A stretch of DNA of 64,000 nucleotides from Chrysemys picta bellii (taxonomy: Eukaryota; Chordata; Testudines; Emydidae). The translations under genes were made by a program, and so were the position numbers. Shown one piece after another: positions 12,769 to 23,999 of the stretch. The notes below the pieces were generated by a model. That model searched no databases and was not told the DNA's origin. It saw nothing but the letters and a program-made list of their open reading frames with translations. Each line of letters begins with the position of its first letter. The stretch's first letter is position 1. Location: assembly GCF_011386835.1 (NCBI RefSeq), contig NC_088798.1, positions 9,598,501 to 9,662,500 of the forward strand, written 5' to 3'.

Positions 12769-14560
12769 AAGGAAGACAAGGAGGAGAAGCTAAATGAGTT
12801 ATTTGTATTGTTCTTCACTGCAGAGGATATGAGGGAGATTCCCATACCTCAGCCATTCTTTTTAGGTGACAGATCTGAGAAACTGTCCCAGATTGAGGTG
12901 TCACTAGAGGAGATTTTAGAACAAATTGCTAAATTTAAAAGTAGTAAGTCACCAGGACCAGATGGTATTCACCCAAGAGTTCTGAAGGAACTCAAATATG
13001 AAATTTCAGAACTCGCAACTGTGGTATGTAAACTAACACTTAATCAGCTTCTGTACTAGATGGCCGGAGGATAGCTAATGTGACGCCAATTTCTTTAAAA
13101 GGCTCTAGAAGCAACCCTGGCAATTACAGGCTGGTAAGCCTAACTTCAGTACCAGGCAAATTGGCTGAAACTACGGTAAAGAACAGAATTATTGGACACA
13201 TAGATTAACACGATTTGTTGGCGAAAAGTCAACACGGCTTTTGTAAAAGGAAATAATTCCTCACCAATCTATTCAAAATCTTTGAGGGGATCAACCGACA
13301 TTTGGACAAGGGTGATCCAGGAGATGTAGTGTACTTGGACTTTCAGAACACCTTTGACAAGGTTCCCTTCAAAGGCTCTAAAACAAAGTAAGCAATCATG
13401 GGATAAGAGGGAAGGTTCTCTCATGGATCAGTAACTGATTCAAAAGACAGGAAACAAAAGGTAGGAATAAAGTTTTCAGAATGGAGAGAGGTAAATAGTG
13501 GTGTTCTCCAGGCATCTGCACTGGGACCAGTGCTCATAAGTGATCTGGAAAAGGGGGTAAACAATGAGGTGGCAAAGTCTGCAGATGATACAAAATTATT
13601 CAAAATAGTTAAATCCAAAGCTGACTGTGAAGAGCTACAAAGGGGTCTCACAAAACTGGGTAACTGGGCAACAAAATGGCAGATGAAATTCAGTGTTGAG
13701 AAATACAAAGTAATTCATATTGGAAAACATAAAACCAATTTTACACACAAAATGATGGAGTCTAAATTACTTATTACCACTCAAGAAATTGATCCTGGAG
13801 TCATTGTGATTATTTCTTTGAAAATATCCACTCCATGTACAGCAGCAGTCAAAAAAGTTAAACAGAACGTTAGGAACTATAAGGAAATGCCACTATATAA
13901 ATCCATGGTAGGCCCACACCTTGAATACTACATGCAGATCTGGACACCCCATCTCAAAAAAAAGTTAGAATTAGAAAAGGTACACCGAAGGGCACCCAAA
14001 AATGATTAAGGGTATGGAACAGCTTCCATCTGAGGAGACATTAAAAAGACTGGGAATATTCATCTTGGAAAAGAGATGACAGAGGTGATATGATAGAAGT
14101 CTATAAAATCATGAATAGTTGGAGAAAGCGAATAAAGAAGTGTTATTTATACCTTAACATAACACAAGAACCAGGGGTCATCCAATGAAATTAATCGGCA
14201 GTAGGTTTAAAACAAACAAAATGAAGTATTTCTTCATACAACGCACAGTCAATCTGCAGAACTCATTACCAGAGGATGTTATGAAGGCAAAAACTGTAAG
14301 TGGATTCAAAAAGGTATTAGACAAGTTAATGGAGTACATATCCATCAATGGCTATTAGCCAAGATGGTCAGGGATGCAACCACATGCTCAGGATGTCCCT
14401 AAGCGTCTGACTTCCAGACGGTGGGACTGGATCATTCAGTAATTGTCCTGTCCTGTCCATTCCCTTTGATGCATCTGGTATTAGAAGACAGGACACTGGG
14501 CTAGATGGACCATTGGTCTGACTCAGTATGGCCATTCTTATATTCTTATGTTGTTTGCTT
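12765..14560 (+). mobile_element. CR1 LINE, 5'-truncated, with RT and 3' end
   Basis: A 1.8-kb plus-strand CR1-type LINE. Frames encode KSSKSPGPDGIHPRVLKEL (12930-12990), the HGF.K and DLDFQ..FDKVP-type finger region (13220-13370), the RT palm around VAKSADDTKLFKIV (13570-13610; A for F in the usual FADD box, the two aspartates retained), the thumb region (MPLYKSMVGPHLEYYMQIW, 13890-13940) and GDMIE-type C-terminal sequence. The 3' end carries GGCCATTCTTATATTCTTATG, the repeat typical of turtle CR1. Several stops and shifts make it a pseudogene. Confidence 0.9.
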
Positions 14561-14860
14561 GCACCCAGTTTACAAACAGATCCAGATAGCTCTGAATCAG
14601 TTACCTGTCCTCTTAATTATTTCCTCAATTTTTGTGTCATCTGCAAACTTCATCAGTGATTATTTTATGTTTTCTTCCAGGTCAATTGATAAAAATGTTA
14701 AATAGCGTAGGGCCAAGAACCAGCCCTTGGGGGACCCCACTGGAAGCACATTTATAATTACATTTTGAGACCTATCAGTTAGCCAGTTTTTAATCCATTT
14801 AATGTGTGCCATGTTAATTTTCTCTCTCTCTAGTCTGTTTAATCAATATGTTGTGCAATA
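14560..14860 (-). mobile_element. LINE RT fragment (CR1/L2-like)
   Basis: On the minus strand the sequence encodes a decayed RT palm: GSPKGWFLALRYLTF in place of GVPQGSVLGPTLF, then LMKFADDTKIEEII. It directly follows the 3' end of the CR1 at 12765-14560 in opposite orientation. Confidence 0.75.
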
Positions 14861-15274
14861 CAAGCAGAGAGAAAAAATAACAATTACTCATGTTGCAATC
14901 TGGTAAGGACACAGCTTTTGCACAATGAGCCATCAGATTTTTGTTTGTTTGGATGTACACAAAAAATAAAAAAGAAGTACCTATCCCAAGCTCCAGGTGT
15001 CCAACACAAGTTACACTAATGAAAAAAATGAAATAGTTGCTTACCCTTGACAGTCAACAGGATTGAACTGTTTTAAAGACTACAAATGTGCAAAGTAGCC
15101 AGTGTTATGTCTCAGAAAAAAGAAGGCATCTCTCCAGCTGGATAGTGCTCTTGAGCATCATGCTGGGGCAATACCAAAATACTCAATCGGAAGGAAGACT
15201 GTGGACTAGTGGATCAACAATACCACTTCATGCAGCATTCAGGTTTTCCATCTACGTACAAGATATACCAACTA

Positions 15275-15611
15275 CAGCTCTACCTCGAAAGAACGCTGTC
15301 CTCAGGGCTGGCTCTGGCTTTTTTGGCGCCCCAGGCATAAAAGCCTCCCGCCGGGGAACGCGGCAGGGGAGGGCGCCGAGCCCGGCCGGGGCCCCGCTCT
15401 CCCCGGGTGAGCGCCGCCCCCCTCCAGGTGCCGCCCCAAGCACATGCTTGGAGGGCTAGTGCCTGGAGCCGGCCCTGTCTGTCCTTGGGAGCCAAAAAAT
15501 CTTACCGTTATAGGTGAAACCGCGTTATATTGAACATGCTTTGATCCACCGGAGTGCGCAGCCCCGCCCCCCCGGAGCACTGCTTTACCGCGTTATATCG
15601 AGGTAGCGGTG
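15275..15611. mobile_element. MITE with TA target site and CTACCTCGATATAACG-type termini
   Basis: The inverted ends are CAGCTCTACCTCGAAAGAACG and CGTTATATCGAGGTAGCGGTG, flanked by TA on both sides (15273-15274 and 15612-15613), suggesting a Tc1/mariner-type or similar element. A second MITE (15303-15477) sits within it. Confidence 0.75.
15303..15477. mobile_element. hAT-type MITE (CAGGGCCGGCTC family), nested copy
   Basis: The ends CAGGGCTGGCTCTGG and GGAGCCGGCCCTG form a 13-bp inverted repeat. It is flanked by GCTGTCCT (15295-15302) and TCTGTCCT (15478-15485), an 8-bp duplication with one change. It is GC-rich (15340-15440) against AT-rich surroundings. Overlapping small frames on both strands here are compositional artefacts. 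Confidence 0.85.
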
Positions 15612-16794
15612 TACATACAAAGAAATCAGCACTTCAGATGATGAGATCACAGCCCTAGATGATATAGTTAGAAAAGCATTTTTGTGGAGAATGAGAAATA
15701 TAACCTTTTTAGTTAGTAGATTGTCTAATGAGGCTGCGATACCTTTTTTTCCATCACAATATATTTAGGTTCCTTAAAATAATTATAAGTACTCTTGGAA
15801 AAAATGTTTTTAAAACTTTTTGTTAGTATTCTTACAGTCACTGTCCCTAATATATTACAAAGGACTTCCTCTTTCTATGCTAGTAAAGTACTGTGGATAA
15901 CCCTGGATCCAAATCAACTCTGCTGTCTAAAAAAATCATTTTTACGGTCAACACTGTGAAATCCGAAAAGCTCTTCAAAAGATTGCTTTTGACCTATCGT
16001 CATTTCAAGATAATTTTTAACTACTCTCAGAATTGCCAATGTTCTTTCCAGATCTTTCAAAAGATGTGGCTCTCACAGAGCAGAAAAGAACGGAATAGGG
16101 AAAGCATGAAACCTAGCCAATAGTTTACAGGCTCCTTCTGGCATCTTGGGTGTTCTGCAGATCCCGGCCAAATAGTACTTCAAGCAATGTCACTGAAAGA
16201 CGGAGAATCAGTCTAAACTTAGATGAGTATAATCTACCTACCCACACTCACAGCCCAAGGTGATGTTATAAGGTGAGAAAACTACATGCCTGATTTTCAA
16301 AAATACTGAGCAGTTCCAGCTCCCATGACTTCAGATAGTGTTGCTGGTGCTTAACACTTCTGAAAATCAGGCCCAATAAAGCTAGTCATACTGAAGGCAG
16401 ATTGTGGACAATTTAACCAAATCCTGGGCTGCACTGACAGATGACGCTATTTTCTAAGTTCTATAATAGCTTTCCACTTGACTTAGAACCATTATAAATA
16501 TAACCCTTCCTAAAGTAAGGACTCTTTCTTTTAGCAACAGCAGGATGGGATTTCTTTCTGAAAAGGTGACAGGTATGGACTTGGGATTCTGAGCAGTAAG
16601 CAGAAGGAATCAAAGGTTTAATTTCCAACTTTTGCTGCTGCCTAAATCACAACAGCAGATGGGTTAGAACAACAGTTGGCTCATACACACAGAGACTTCA
16701 TCACTCCTCTACTCTCTGCACACCAAATTACAACTCAACAAAACGAAAGTAGGCTTCACATAGTACAATATATAATACTAATCATCATATATAG

Positions 16795-17004
16795 AGAAGA
16801 ACAGGAGTACTTGTGGCACCTTAGAGACTAACAAATTTATTAGAGCATAAGCTTTCGTGGACTACAGCCCACTTGCATCCGAAGAAGTGGGCTGTAGTCC
16901 ACGAAAGCTTATGCTCTAATAAATTTGTTAGTCTCTAAGGTGCCACAAGTACTGCTGTTCTTCTTTTTGCGGATACAGACTAACACGGCTGCTACTCTGA
17001 AACC
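16795..17004. repeat. Head-to-head turtle repeat forming an 80-bp inverted repeat
   Basis: Arms 16795-16874 and 16885-16964 are reverse complements with one mismatch and a 10-bp spacer. The repeat unit (GGCACCTTAGAGACTAACAA, ATAAGCTTTCGTGGACTACA) is abundant in turtle genomes. The right copy continues to TACAGACTAACACGGCTGCT and ACTCTGAAACC at 17004. Possibly the terminal repeat of a Penelope-like retroelement, which is not certain. Confidence 0.85.
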
Positions 17005-17379
17005 TGTCATATATAGAGAGAATCTTATAAGTATTGTATTACAAGAAAGGTTAATAATACAATACAAATTTTTTTAAAAAAGACAAGATAAAGAAGAAGA
17101 GCCTCAAGAAAGAACTGTTTCTATTGAAATATAATGGAGAAAACAAAGACCATACTACAGCATGAAATATAGAGCAAATAAACTCATGTTTGGAGTCAAA
17201 CTAAAAAGAAAGATAAGACTGCAAATATATAAGGATCAAATATATATACACAACAGCAATCAGGTGACAAAATTCACCACAATTATAAAAAACACTATGA
17301 CATTAATAGAAAGAAATGGTTTAGGTTTGGATGGATGCGAGATGCAACTCTTTGGCTAATCTCTGCTACGGCTGGCATG

Positions 17380-18205
17380 TTGTCTACATATACAATTTCC
17401 ATTATGTCATGCCAACGAGACACCAAGTTGTAAAACACATAGACAAACATAGACAGCAGGAAGGCTTCTGTAAAGGAATATTCTGCAGCTCCAGTGTATT
17501 ACAATTCTTCCAGCGAATCAGCATGTTGGTGGATGAGAAAAGGCCAATTGATTTGGACTTGGAAAAAGTCTTACATTAAGTCAAATTATAGGAGGCTATT
17601 ATGGAAATTAAGTACCCAGAGTTAAAATTCTGCCATAGATCAAAAACTGTCTAAGTGATCGAAATCAAAGTGCTGGTTTAAGTGGCTAATTGTCAGGAAG
17701 CAACGAGTGCGTGCAATGCAGGGGACCACTAAGGATCTGCAATAGGAGTGATATTTAATGTAACTATTAGAAGTGGGTGGAGAGAGAAAATGAGAGAGAC
17801 AAGTGGTGATCTGACAGAGGTATATAAAAATTAGTGCTCTTGAGAAGGTAAATCAGATGATCCTCTACCCTCTCTCATAATAAAAGACCTAGGGATCACC
17901 CACTGAAATTGAAAAGCAAGCAACCATTGATAAAAAGGAAATACTTTAATTTTTTATTATTCAAGCAAAGAACTTACTGGGAGGCAAAAAGAGAGATTAG
18001 ACACACATAAATAACAGTGCCACCCAAAGTTATTCATTACACATGATAAACATTTATAAGGAATGGATTCCCTCATGCTGCAGAACGTAAGTCAACCACT
18101 AACTGCTTGAAGCTAGGAATAAACTTCCACATAAGTATGTAATTACAAACTTGTCCATGATGGGGGGTTTTAACACTTCCTCTGTAGCATCTTGTCTAGT
18201 TATTC
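17380..18205 (+). mobile_element. LINE RT remnant, CR1-like
   Basis: The plus strand encodes EGFCKGIFCSSSVLQFFQRI and SMLVDEKRPIDLDLEKVLH, a decayed version of the HGF.KG.SCLTNLL and VYLDF.KAFDKVPH finger motifs. Further on are GGTGATCTGACAGAGGTATATAAAA and a 3' end with TCTAGTTATTCTTATGTTCCT at about 18195. Heavily decayed. Confidence 0.7.
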
Positions 18206-21200
18206 TTATGTTCCTAAACAGTAGCTATTTAAAACTATAATATATAGGGCCAGAAACTCAAAATGATACCATGGAGATTTCCTTCACTGGGTTGGAATAA
18301 ACTAAAGTGTTTTATACAACCATGTTTCTTTTTTTGTTTTAATAAACCCACGTCTTCCTTCCCCACCCTCACCACACTCACACAGTAACTGATAAACTAA
18401 ATGTCTTTCTTTTGTACTGAATATGCAGTACGTTTCTTGTGAACTCATAACAGAACATGCAGCCAGATGTAGAAGCTACCTCAGGACATCAGTTGTTAAT
18501 GGGAAGACAGCTTGCTGTACATTTGCTACATTTCTACTGAGCACAGAGGACTAGCTGATGTACAGAGTTGCTTTCATGGCATTTTACGGGAAGATCATGA
18601 GCCAAATTCTGACTCGACACACTGTGGGCAGATCTATATACAGGATGTAAATCAAGACAGAACTTGGGCATATTTTTCCCCTTCACAGCTAGTACAGGGA
18701 TTGTCATGGAAGAAGTTGCTTTAAAAGTAAACACATAATATTAGTTATCTAAAGTCTCAAAGTCAAGAAGCCAAACTGCAAATACTAGTCAAAAATGAGG
18801 CAGGGTTAGCTATATTAAAATTAAAGTTCTTTTTCAGTTAATGTCTTCTGAAACAAAGTATCAAATGTCTCTGTTTTCTGACACATGCAAGTGAAAGATT
18901 TAGAGAAAAGCCTCCATTAAAATACCTATTTTGATAACAAAATGTTTTAAAAATTATTTTAAAAAGTACTTCAAAGTAACTGCAAACTGATTTAGGTAAA
19001 TACCTTTCATAAAATCATCTCTCAAATATTTCTGCAAGAAAGCTGCAAATTTATATAAACAGGATTTTTTTCAGAAAATGTCAGCAATAGAGATAGGAAA
19101 AAAGATATTGATGGCTATGTCACTGAAACTGGACTGTACCGTGCTTTGGACAGCACTGCAAATTCCTCAAGAAAAAGGCTAAGATCTATAAGCACTCTCA
19201 CTGCCAAGTGCTCTCAAATTAAATCAGTCTGAAGCGGTTTTCATTAAGATGGATTGAGTGTGGCATCGTGAGAAACACTCTATCAAATGTAGTGTTTTAC
19301 TTAGTGATTAACTATATACCAGCTGATGGAAGCTCCCCAAATCCTTCATAATCCCACCACTCCAATAAACATTTAATGAGTATATAAGTTCAAAAAGCCT
19401 AGCAGAGGATTTAAACCTTCAATCTTGTTTTTATTTACTCTTGGAACTCAATTTCTCACTTCAAGTGAAGAATGCTGCCGCTTGAAGCTCATCTGTTGCC
19501 CTGGCAAAATTAAGTGCCCTTCACGGTATAAATTAGAACACGGAATATTTAGCTTGCAATTTCTTAAAATAATGTCCTTAATTAAAACGTCATATTTTCA
19601 GTCACTTTATAAAACTTAACAATTATCAAAAACAGAATAAAGTGTCCACTTGTTTTCATTTTGAGTTCTCAAACAATATTGAAAAGATTTTTTGCAGTAG
19701 GAAAAAGGTACAATAATATCAAACTTTACTTATTTCATAAGCATTTTTAAAATTTAAAATGTTGAAATGTGATATAAATTAATGTAGCAACTTAATATGT
19801 GAGTTTAAATACAAAAAGGAATCAACAGTTCAGCCTTTATCAATATTTCAGCCACTATTTACAAACAACATTTCTAAGAAAAAGGTAATAAAAATAGTAA
19901 ATTGCTAAACGTATCAGATAATCCTGGTAAGGATCTGGTCTGAACCCACTGGAAAAATACTGGAAATAGAATGCATCTTCCATATCCTACATGTTAGTAG
20001 TATATGAAAACTATTTTGAAGATGAACATTCAGTTGGGTTGTACTGTATTAAAATCCCCTTTGGAGGTATAAAATAATGTTTCTGAGAGCTAATAAAACG
20101 CCCTTTGTTTTTATAATTATATGCTTTTATCCACTTCTGATGAGATGTCAAAAGTGAACTCTCTAAATCAAGCATCTTTTTATATTGATTCACTTGCCTC
20201 ATTGCCAACATGCTTTAGCATTCAACAGTCCTACGAGTCACGATCAATTCTTATTTTGCTACTGAAGTGTTCTAGAGCAATCCATGCTCTGTCAACCATG
20301 TAAATTAATGAAACTAGACTCCAAATTTAGCAGTTATTCTGCAAGAAACTTGCTGGGGTGTGCAAACATGTCAAATAAATGTTAGCTTAGAGCAAGTAGT
20401 GGAGATTTTGTTACAAGGAATACTTATAGACCATTTCAATATGAGTAATTCAAGAGAGACAAACACGCTTTGTTTGCACATTTCTTTTGGGACCAATATC
20501 AAGACAGCTAAAGGATGAATTAAAGCTGCTTAAGCTTTTTATTGGTGCTTTAGTCTTTATCTAGGTGTTGACTATTACAGGTGAGTGAGTACTTACCCTC
20601 CTAGATCCAGGACACCAGGCCTTCATTCAATTATTCTCTTTCTTATTTTATGAAAATACTACTTTTCCAAATGGATGTGGAACATCAGAACCCTGAGGTG
20701 CCTATCTGGCTGAATAGAAACCTTAAATTCCAAACTATAATACTATTCTGTGTTTAAGTAAATGCTGTACCAATACAAAAGGCAGCACACTCCCTGCCCC
20801 AATGGCCTTAAAATTGTAAATTTACTAATTTGATTGTATCAGCCATTATTTAAAAGAGATACCAATATACAGCTTTGTCACGGTCAGCCACAAGGCTCCC
20901 AAACAGTGATATCTAGTGACAGGAGACAAACACTTACAGAAAAAAGCCTTTAGAAGCTCAGATGACTGCTAGAACTTTGGCCAAAGCCGTCAAAGCCTGG
21001 GATCGGTTATGTAAGCAAGGCCAGTCCACGACAAAACAGAACAGTTGGCAAGTGTGAGTTATCCCCGTCATTCCCATAACATGAAGCCTGAACATTTCAG
21101 TCAATCACGTAAAAGTATGAAACTGCTTACAAGTAATGTAGCAAAAATCAGAACTTTTTTGGCATAGTGTCAAATGTAATAGCCCTTTTATCACTTTCCT

Positions 21201-21236
21201 TCTAATACAAATAGTGTAACATTAACACACACTTAC

Positions 21237-21318
21237 ATCTCTGGCTTTCCCATAGAAGGCTTCTTGAAAAGCAGCCTCTAGTGACCCAATAAAATAAACA
21301 GGATGGCAGTCACCATAT
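21237..21318 (-). CDS. FAF1: FAF1 coding exon: UAS domain, first strands
   Basis: This 82-bp exon follows an AAATAG acceptor and ends at a GTAAGT donor. Its first base completes the Arg codon from the previous exon. It then encodes YGDCHPVYFIGSLEAAFQEA followed by FYGKARD, about human residues 344-371, at the start of the UAS fold. Human FAF1 has F in place of the Y in PVYF and V in place of the G in YGKA; the rest matches. The exon ends exactly on a codon boundary, so the next exon starts in phase 0, as seen at 4784. Confidence 0.95.
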
Positions 21319-22267
21319 CTATTTGAAAATCACAAAGATTCAATTAATAAAAATAAAGTGTAAGTAATTTTTTTCAGTTTCAGCTCTGTTTAAATTCATT
21401 TTAAATACATGCATTGGCTAAACTCTTAAATATCTCCTCTGCCCTCTGAAGTTTTTGTATAGGATTGCTGATCTTATGGACTTGTCTATCATAACAACTG
21501 CCTGCTCTCACAAACTGCTCGATTTTGAAGTTAATATGTAAATTTTAAGTACTATTTCTCAATCATAGCTCTATTTCTCCTCACTATTATATTCTTACTA
21601 GTTGATTGAGTGATATTCTTGTTTAATAACATCTTAATTATATCACAAACATATGGAAAGCTTTTCATCACAAAGGAGCCACAAATGCTTTATAAAAATT
21701 AACATAGTATGCAAACTATACACCGGGTTCACTTTATTGGCTGCCAAAGGGTGCCACTTGTGTGGTGAAATAAGGAACTGTTTAACAGTAAATTGTTTCA
21801 GGTATATTGTATATAAATTCTCAAAAGCAGCACGTTTACACATTTAACTAGTAATTATTTTAGCTATTCTTAAAACTCTCATGGCAACTAAGTATATTAT
21901 TTTCCAGTAGTCATCAGTTTTTCAGGTCGAAAGAGCTCATTTACATTAAATTAACAGTGCGACTGTTTATAATCAGTATCTTAGTTATCCCTCTACTCCC
22001 TTGTGGAATTCAGGAGTGATATAAAGCAAGTGGCTTCTCAATTAAAGACGGAGCCTGCCATCTTAACTCACACTGAATAGTATCTTACTCCACAAATGAT
22101 CTCTCACTCAAGTCAAGGTAAGTGAGGTAGAATCTGGCCCTAAATGCCTATGCCAGATAAGGAAATCCTTATATTTATTTTACTTTTACTTGAATTGCCT
22201 GCTAAATGATAGTTACAGTGCAGCACAAATCACTATCTGTCTTACACAGTTAATAGTCTAAGTTTAC

Positions 22268-22331
22268 CTTGAGGAAAATTCTGCCGTAAATTGTAATAAG
22301 GCATCTCCTTCATTTTCAGCATTTTCAGGCA
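22268..22331 (-). CDS. FAF1: FAF1 coding exon: entry to UAS domain
   Basis: This short 64-bp exon sits between a TTTAAG acceptor and a GTAAAC donor. It completes the split Met codon, encodes PENAENEGDALLQFTAEFSS, and ends with the first two bases of the next Arg codon. It corresponds to about human residues 323-344, leading into the UAS (thioredoxin-like) domain, and is identical to the remembered human peptide. It is too short to stand out as an open reading frame. The call rests on peptide identity, on fit of both splice sites, and on phase compatibility with exons 23785-23911 and 21237-21318. Confidence 0.95.
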
Positions 22332-22774
22332 CTTAAAAAAAACAAGTACAAATATATATTGAATTCATCTGGAGGAAATAGTTTTTAATAACACAGACCA
22401 CAAAAATCATTTTTTTGTTTCCTTAATTTTTCATATTTACAACTTTCTAAGTGCCCAGAGGGAAAGCTCGTAAGTTCCACCAAAGGTTACTGATAGGATG
22501 ACCCTTTGGGTGAACACGGAATTTCCAGATACTTCCATGAATATATCCAGGGCCATTCTAAATGGTGAAGTTCTAAGCTCACTTGTAATGTGGCACATCA
22601 CTGATCTGGATTTCAGCTTCTCTTTGGATCTATTCTAACATATTAGAATAAAGAAGCCTACTTGGAAGAGTTGAGAAAACGTTTCATTAGTGATAAATCT
22701 TTAACTTGTGAATAATCTTAAAATAAATTTCAGCACTCTGACTTAGCGACATAATTAGACCCTAAGGAAGCCCC

Positions 22775-23080
22775 TAAGGATGAGTCTAAACTGTGATAAA
22801 AGACCCGTGGCACAGGCGTGACTGGTCCAGATCAGCTGACTTGACTCACGAGGCTCGATCTGCCTGGCTATAAAATTGCAGTGTAGATGTTCGGGCTCAG
22901 ATTGGAGACCAGGTGCTGAGACCCCGTGATGATGGAAGGTCTCAGCGTCTGGGCTCCAACCCAAGCCTGAATGTCTACACTGCAATTTTATAGCCCCGCA
23001 GCCTGAGCCCGAGTCAACTGATCTGGGATCTGAGACTCAGTGCTGTGGGTTTTTTAATCAGAGTGTAGACATACCCTAAA
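22775..23080. mobile_element. Palindromic MITE, about 305 bp
   Basis: Nearly the whole element is one inverted repeat centred near 22925. Arms contain GTCTAAACTGTGATAAAAGACCC against AAAAAACCCACAGC...GTGTAGAC (imperfect), CTATAAAATTGCAGTGTAGA against TCTACACTGCAATTTTATAG (perfect), and CAGATTGGAGACC against GGGCTCCAACCC. The ends are of the GTGTAGACATACCCT type. Confidence 0.8.
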
Positions 23081-23081
23081 G

Positions 23082-23475
23082 TCAACAATATTGATAGAGA
23101 TGTATATAAAATAATGAATGGCATAGATAAGATAACCAGGTGCTCCTACTTACTCTCGTACGAGAGCAAAGAATCATCCAATGAAATTAAAAAGCTAACA
23201 CTGATAAAAGGAAATATGTTATGCAACATGAAATAAACATGGGGAACTCATTGTCACTGGATATTAACATGAAAAGCTTAATCATTTACATAGCTAAAAA
23301 GAAAATCCACAGTTACATTAGATAGGCATTTATGACGGAATTAAACTTTCATGCTTCAGGCACAGGGTCAACACATAGGGATAGGAAGGAATTTCCCCTT
23401 TGGGAAGATAATCCCATAGTTGCCCATTATCAGGTTTCTTTCTGAAGCATCCACTATTAGTCAGTGTCAGAGAAA
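23082..23475 (+). mobile_element. LINE 3' fragment, CR1-like
   Basis: It contains ATAGAGATGTATATAAAATAA, GGGGAACTCATTGTC (the NSLP-type region) and AGGAAGGAATTTCCCC, the C-terminus and 3' UTR pattern seen at 14100-14400 and 18050-18200. It directly abuts the palindromic MITE at 22775-23080. Confidence 0.65.
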
Positions 23476-23784
23476 GCAATCATAAACTGAACTGGTATAG
23501 CAATTCTAATGTTCCCATTATGGGCTTTTTTCAGCATCTGCTATAGACTGTGTCCAGAATGCATTAATTCTAAGCTGTATCTTTTTGCCTCTTCTCAGTT
23601 CAGTGAAAGTGGCACTAAGCAGCGCAAAACTAAAATAAAATAGGCACAGAAATATGGCATGTCCTTCTAACAGTACCCTAGAAAATAACCAGTGCGATTA
23701 ATAGGGAAATTAAGGATATTTTCTTATCTATTACTGTTTAGTGAAGGATTTATAGTGTTACATATGTTAACTTTCAATACTTAC

Positions 23785-23911
23785 TCATTGGAGATTTTCT
23801 CAAGGCAGATGATGCCATACCAAACATCTCTCCATCATCAACTCCAAACTCTGTAGCATCTTCAAAGTCATCTCCATCGCTGTCACTCACCATATGAACA
23901 TCAGTGCATTG
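23785..23911 (-). CDS. FAF1: FAF1 coding exon: acidic linker with CK2-type sites
   Basis: This 127-bp exon (42 codons plus one base) begins after a GAATAG acceptor and ends at a GTAAGT donor. It encodes QCTDVHMVSDSDGDDFED and continues to SALRKSPM. The run V-S-D-S-D-G-D-D contains the two serines equivalent to human Ser289 and Ser291, known casein kinase 2 sites, followed by the acidic residues that CK2 prefers. Human has I where this sequence has C at the second codon, and V where it has M after DDGE. The exon joins the previous one in phase 0 (SEE to Q) and the next through a split ATG codon. A run of 24 T on the gene strand lies six bases upstream of the exon and acts as the polypyrimidine tract. 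Confidence 0.96.
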
Positions 23912-23917
23912 CTATTC

Positions 23918-23941
23918 AAAAAAAAAAAAAAAAAAAAAAAA
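23918..23941. repeat. Poly-A run (poly-T on the FAF1 strand)
   Basis: 24 A on the plus strand, so 24 T on the gene strand, ending six bases before the exon 23785-23911. Confidence 0.95.
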
Positions 23942-23999
23942 GCCTGTTACATAGTTAAGGCACTTTAAGTGAAACACACAAATATAATGCTGAAATAAA

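Larger units (their letters stand above)
4785..21236 (-). other. FAF1: FAF1 intron, 16.5 kb
   Basis: This intron lies between the exons at 21237-21318 and 4630-4784. From 4785 to about 7300 it is featureless AT-rich DNA. From 7300 to 18205 it is dense in transposon relics: MITEs at 7449-7744 and 9334-9449, CR1 fragments at 9455-10030, 10985-11560, 12095-14560 and 14560-14860, a nested MITE pair at 15275-15611, a palindromic repeat at 16795-17004 and a LINE RT remnant at 17380-18205. From 18205 to 21236 I see no recognisable element. Short reading frames in the featureless parts have no protein-family signal. Confidence 0.7.
21319..23784 (-). other. FAF1: Two short FAF1 introns (21319-22267 and 22332-23784)
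   Basis: The first intron (949 bp) shows nothing recognisable. The second (1453 bp) contains a palindromic MITE at about 22775-23080, immediately followed by a plus-strand LINE 3' fragment to about 23475. The exon at 22268-22331 lies between them. Confidence 0.75.

Noticed and set aside
15088..15580. Cluster of overlapping reading frames on both strands in a GC-rich patch, possible gene or CpG promoter
   Set aside because: The patch is the core of a MITE with clear inverted ends and target duplications. The frames overlap on both strands and show no domain.
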